Assembly: GCF_022201045.2 (NCBI RefSeq) | Contig: NC_068559.1 | Location: 25,365,501 to 25,429,500, forward strand | Direction: 5' to 3' | DNA length: 64,000 bases | From: Citrus sinensis | Taxonomy: Eukaryota; Streptophyta; Magnoliopsida; Sapindales; Rutaceae | Shown: positions 57,943 through 64,000 of the stretch, piece after piece | Numbering within the stretch: position 1 is the stretch's first letter | Layout: each line of letters starts with the position of its first letter | Translations under genes and position numbers: made by a program | The notes under the pieces: generated by a model | The model's input: only the letters and a program-made list of their open reading frames with translations | What the model was told of the DNA's origin: nothing | Database searches by the model: none

Positions 57943-58617
57943 GCCTGCGATCTCCTTAATTTGATTACTTCTCCTTCAGATCTATAAAATGACAGACATT
58001 ACTGACGAATATTTAACCAAAAAAAAATTATAATCATCTCAATCGAAGCTACAGTGAAGCAAAGACGAGATTTGGGATACCGTAGAGTTTTAGAATGAAT
58101 GATAACGAATTCCAAAGTGCTCTCCGAATGTCCAACGGCGAGATTAATATTTTCTTTTTCGCGTATTGAGCTAGTAGCGAGTTGATATGAAGCGAGAAAA
58201 TAAAAAGTAGAGAAATAAAAAGAGAGAGCTCCAATGTGGACGCCACGTCATTCATGAGAAAATAGAAGGAACAAAAAAGTCTATTTAATTTAGATTTTGA
58301 ATTTCTTTTTTGAAGAAATTTTAATTTGAAGGATTTTTTTTAAAATAATTTGATTTTGAAGAAAAAGTAACATTACAATTCATCGAGTAAGATTTAAAAT
58401 TGAATTTGAGCATGCATGTTATTATGATGCATTGAGATATTGATAATTGAAATGAGATTGGAATGAGTTGAAATCAAAATGAGAAGTGATAATCAAATAA
58501 ATTGTTTACTTGAGTTATAGGAATTGAAATCAAAATAGATTTTATTTTCATTTATCTATTTATTTTATTTTGAAATAAGAATGAATTGTTACAAATTATT
58601 AAAATGTCATTTGTTAA
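57943..58617. other. 5' leader and promoter of Kish, then AT-rich DNA
   Basis: The part to about 58250 is the likely 5'UTR and promoter of the Kish gene. The minus ORF at 58049-58255 falls there and shows no family resemblance. The remainder is A/T-rich without genes. Confidence 0.5.
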
Positions 58618-58626
58618 TTGTCATAC

Positions 58627-59444
58627 GGATTCACCTACAGTGGTACCGTATCACTGCTTTTGTCTTTTGTGCCAGCACTGTTGTAAATTTTCATGGAATC
58701 CTTTTTACTCATTTTTATTTAAACTTTGCTTCACAAATATTAAGTTAATTTCTCCCAAAACCGTTAATCCTTCAACGGCCGATCAATGGCAAATCGGCTC
58801 CCCCGGTGGCTGTGGTTGGTTAGAAAAGACAAAGGGAATTGTGGGGAACAAAGCACAAGTGGTTCCGTCACCAGAAACCAGCGAAATCGCGGCGAATTGA
58901 AGCGGCAATTCCGCAGCTTTTCACAGCTTTGATCGGCAGCTTTCCAAACGTTTTCCTGCGATAAGGATGGCATGGACATGACCGGCATCGCACGAGCTTC
59001 CTATCAGTACCAACCTTCGTCGGTATAGTGGCCAGAAAAGGAAACGAAATTCGGGTCGAGTTCGAGGGTTCGGGTCGAACCAGTTCTTTTTGCGACAAGG
59101 ATGGCATGAAGATGACCGGTGTTGCACGAGCTTCCGATCGGTACCAACCTTGGTCGGAGGAGTGGCCGAAAACAGAAATGAAATCCGGGTTGGGTTTGTG
59201 GGTATTGTGATAAAGAGAGGGGTATTGTGATGTATGAGCAATATAGAATAAAAATGTGTAAATAGTAAATAGTTTAAGGTGCTAAGTAAAATGTTCATAT
59301 GGATGCAGTAGAAATTAATTTAATATTTGTAAAGCAAATATTAAATAAAATTTAGTAAAATTGGCTCTATGAAAATTTACAGCTGTGCTGGCACAAAAGA
59401 CAAAAATAGCGGTACGGTACCACTGTGGTACCATAGCTTGATCC
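58627..59444. mobile_element. Non-autonomous Mutator-like element, Pack-MULE candidate
   Basis: An 818-bp element is flanked by perfect 9-bp direct repeats TTGTCATAC (58618-58626 and 59445-59453), the Mutator hallmark. Its terminal inverted repeats begin GGATTCACCTA on the left and, on the reverse strand at the right, GGATCAAGCTA. Both continue through CAGTGGTACCGTA and TTTTGTCTTTTGTGCCAGCAC to TGTAAATTTTCAT, about 80 bp in all with one 8-bp gap. Inside, 58760-59215 is clearly GC-rich against the AT-rich surroundings and contains a 134-bp tandem repeat with open frames on both strands. That payload looks like captured foreign sequence. No transposase is present. Confidence 0.85.
58958..59210. 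repeat. Tandem repeat, period 134 bp, inside the MULE
   Basis: Units start at 58958 and 59092. They share AAGGATGGCATG, GATGACCGG-like and GCACGAGCTTCC words, then TACCAACCTT and GTCGG. The minus-strand translations repeat a T(K/R)VGTDRKLV motif in both units. A more diverged third relative may lie to the left (near 58780-58930). Confidence 0.8.
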
Positions 59445-59472
59445 TTGTCATACTTAATATTATTCGTAACTA

Positions 59473-59612
59473 GGACTTAATTATGGTGCAACTGTGGTAC
59501 CATACCACAGTTGTACTTAGTCATTGGATTCAGTTGCACACATGTACTATAGTTGAATCCAATGGTTAGGTGTAGTTGTGGTATGATATCACAGTTGCAC
59601 CATAACTGGACC
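59473..59612. mobile_element. Palindromic foldback MITE, 140 bp
   Basis: Nearly the whole element is an inverted repeat. TTATGGTGCAACTGTG near 59481 is mirrored by CACAGTTGCACCATAA near 59590, and CATTGGATTCA near 59523 by TGAATCCAATG near 59554. It is non-coding. It shares a GTGGTACCATA-type word with the end of the adjacent MULE, just 28 bp away, so the two may be related. Confidence 0.8.
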
Positions 59613-61069
59613 CTCATAACTATTATATTAATAACAATAATAATAACAATTATTATTATTATTATTATTTAGGAGGAAATATGGGTGCAAATGTGGACCA
59701 ATAATGCAATGACACGTGGCAAAAAGAGTTAATCAAATAAAGTTATTTTATTTGACTAAAATGTTAAAATAGCTCATAGAAAACTGAGAGATAAGTTCCT
59801 TAAAGAAAAGTGTAGTTCCAGTAAAATACACAGTGTCAAAGGGCATTATGAAAAGTCAGATTGAACGCCATCATGTGAGAAATTAAAAATATCCACCTTT
59901 GGCTAAGAATGAGGAACCAATAGAAATGAAGATTCCTTGATAGAACAATGGAAGAATGCCATGTCCAATACCTTTTGTTGTGCCCTAAAGCAGCAAAACC
60001 ACAAGTTGGAGAGGTTGCCCACCCGATCTTGGAGGCAAAAGGGTGGCCGGAGGTTTCTTACTTTCCAAGTCTATGAATGTCACCATCTCAGGACCACAAA
60101 TCAAATTACACAAATGTCCTCCTCTGAGAGATAACAGTCATTAGCTAAGCGTCGCATGTATAAAATTACCAAAACAACCCTTGGGCACACTCCACAAAAC
60201 CTCAAGGATATCTTCCATTCACTCAAAAACATTACTTACTCATCTTTCGTTCCTTTTTTTTTTTTTATAGAGTATATTCACCATTGTTGATAGCTTCAAA
60301 ATTCATTTGACATTGAAGCCAAATATAACCAGGCAGCCTTACATCCCTCCTTTAAATCACTTTATTTGTTTTTAATACAACAACAATAATAATGATGATG
60401 ATTTATTAATGCCACTATTATTATAGTAACATTATTATTATCAAAATTTATTATTAATAATAAAAAATAATGAACAATCGATTTATAAATATTACAAAAT
60501 TTTTGGGGATTTTTATGAAATTTACAGGTATCAAAATATAAAAATAACACTCACTTTAAAATAATTTAGCGATTATAAAAATTTAATAGAATAAAATAAG
60601 TAGTTCCTAGAATTCCCATCTCCCTTAAAGATCAAGATCTTATTCCCTATTCCCAAAATATGTAAATCTCATACGCTTAACTCCCATTCCTCCTAATTTG
60701 GTTGCTAGACACAGATCACTTCAATTCTAAATTCCAATTCCCTAATTAGCACCACTATTGTAGAATAGAATTGACAGTCACGAAACTGCGGTTGCAAGGC
60801 GCTTTTGTTTCGAAACTGTTGAATCTAAATACTGCATTACTGCTTCTCAAGTCTCATCAAGGAGGGAAGAAAGTAGGGAGCACGATGAGAAGGCTGAAAA
60901 TCGAAGAAAAGAAGGAAGCTTGATACATTTTTATTTTTATTTTTTTCTTTTTGTATAAATTCTTTCAGTGTTACATACAAATGGGAGACTCTGTTCCTAT
61001 CTCCAGGATACTGCTTTTCTTCCTGAAATAAAAATATCCTCCAACAATGTCATAAAGCAAAATTTACAT
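59613..61069. other. Intergenic stretch and 3' flank of the PRP16 gene
   Basis: (AAT/ATT)n microsatellites lie near 59625-59670 and 60375-60400. The right end is the 3'UTR of the helicase gene. The ORF at 59937-60134 (plus) has no recognised homology. Confidence 0.5.
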
Positions 61070-63658
<2,589 letters not shown>

Positions 63659-64000
63659 CTGCCCAATTGACATGCAAAACAGATTAGTGAAACACACCCA
63701 TTATGATGTTTGATTCAAAGGGCAAAATGATAATCATTGAACTGAAATTAAAACAACTTCTTGTTGCATTTCAGGCATAAGATGGGCAAAAAAAGCAGAG
63801 AAAAAAAAGAAAAAGAAAAAAGCAATGACATACTGTTAAGTCTACTTTTGACAGTAATATGTTACTCCCCATGTGATACAAAAGAGAAGACGAATAGAAT
63901 AGACAATAAAGACTCCTAACTATAATCTTTTTCTTTTGTGGATTCATGGAATTTTGACCTTCTAAACTAAGATCACAAGACTATACTATAGATATCATTA

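Noticed and set aside
58049..58255. 68-codon minus-strand ORF upstream of Kish
   Set aside because: Occupies the presumed 5'UTR and promoter; not in frame with the ATG-only exon.
58921..59298. 125-codon minus ORF in the MULE as a host gene
   Set aside because: It lies wholly inside a transposon with its repeat units in shifting frames; reported as payload, not as a gene.

Overview
This is eukaryotic nuclear DNA from a flowering plant, almost certainly a eudicot. It has AT-rich intergenic DNA full of small transposons, genes split by GT-AG introns, and protein families such as CYP71, F-box/kelch, Eix-type LRR receptor-like proteins and plant GCS1. The gene set and wording resemble Citrus or a relative, but that is an impression and was not tested.

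Layout. A partial RsgA-type circularly permuted GTPase gene (minus strand) leaves the left edge. About 12 kb of AT-rich DNA follows. It is a worn tandem segmental array carrying copies of the RsgA upstream region, many MITEs and a 298-bp near-perfect tandem duplication. A complete two-exon CYP71 P450 gene (plus) lies at 14082-15754. The array continues to about 20.3 kb and ends in a second, gene-less copy of the P450 upstream region. Then come an F-box/kelch gene (plus), a nine-exon NUP54 nucleoporin gene (plus) and a 22-exon alpha-glucosidase I (GCS1/MOGS) gene (minus), all with continuous reading frames. From recall, the Arabidopsis counterparts of the GTPase, F-box/kelch and glucosidase genes are neighbours (At1g67440, At1g67480, At1g67490), which would be conserved microsynteny.

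From 42.2 to 49.9 kb lies a wrecked LRR receptor-like protein gene. It contains an internal 1.25-kb duplication and is split by a 3.1-kb decayed hAT transposon in antisense. After it come a three-exon At3g27210-like MGNC protein gene (minus), a small single-exon lysine-rich ORF (plus), and a four-coding-exon Kish/TMEM167 gene (minus) of only 70 codons, whose first coding exon is just the ATG. An 818-bp Mutator-like element follows with a perfect 9-bp target duplication and a GC-rich payload (a Pack-MULE candidate). The window ends inside a PRP16-type DEAH-box splicing helicase gene (minus).

The intact genes are mostly unrelated housekeeping genes: ribosome assembly, nuclear pore, ER N-glycan trimming, Golgi secretion and spliceosome remodelling. 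The accessory content is the P450, the receptor-like pseudogene and the mobile DNA. I found no operon, CRISPR, rRNA or tRNA. Exon joins were worked out by hand from reading frame, splice consensus and family resemblance; every spliced frame reported closes without a stop.
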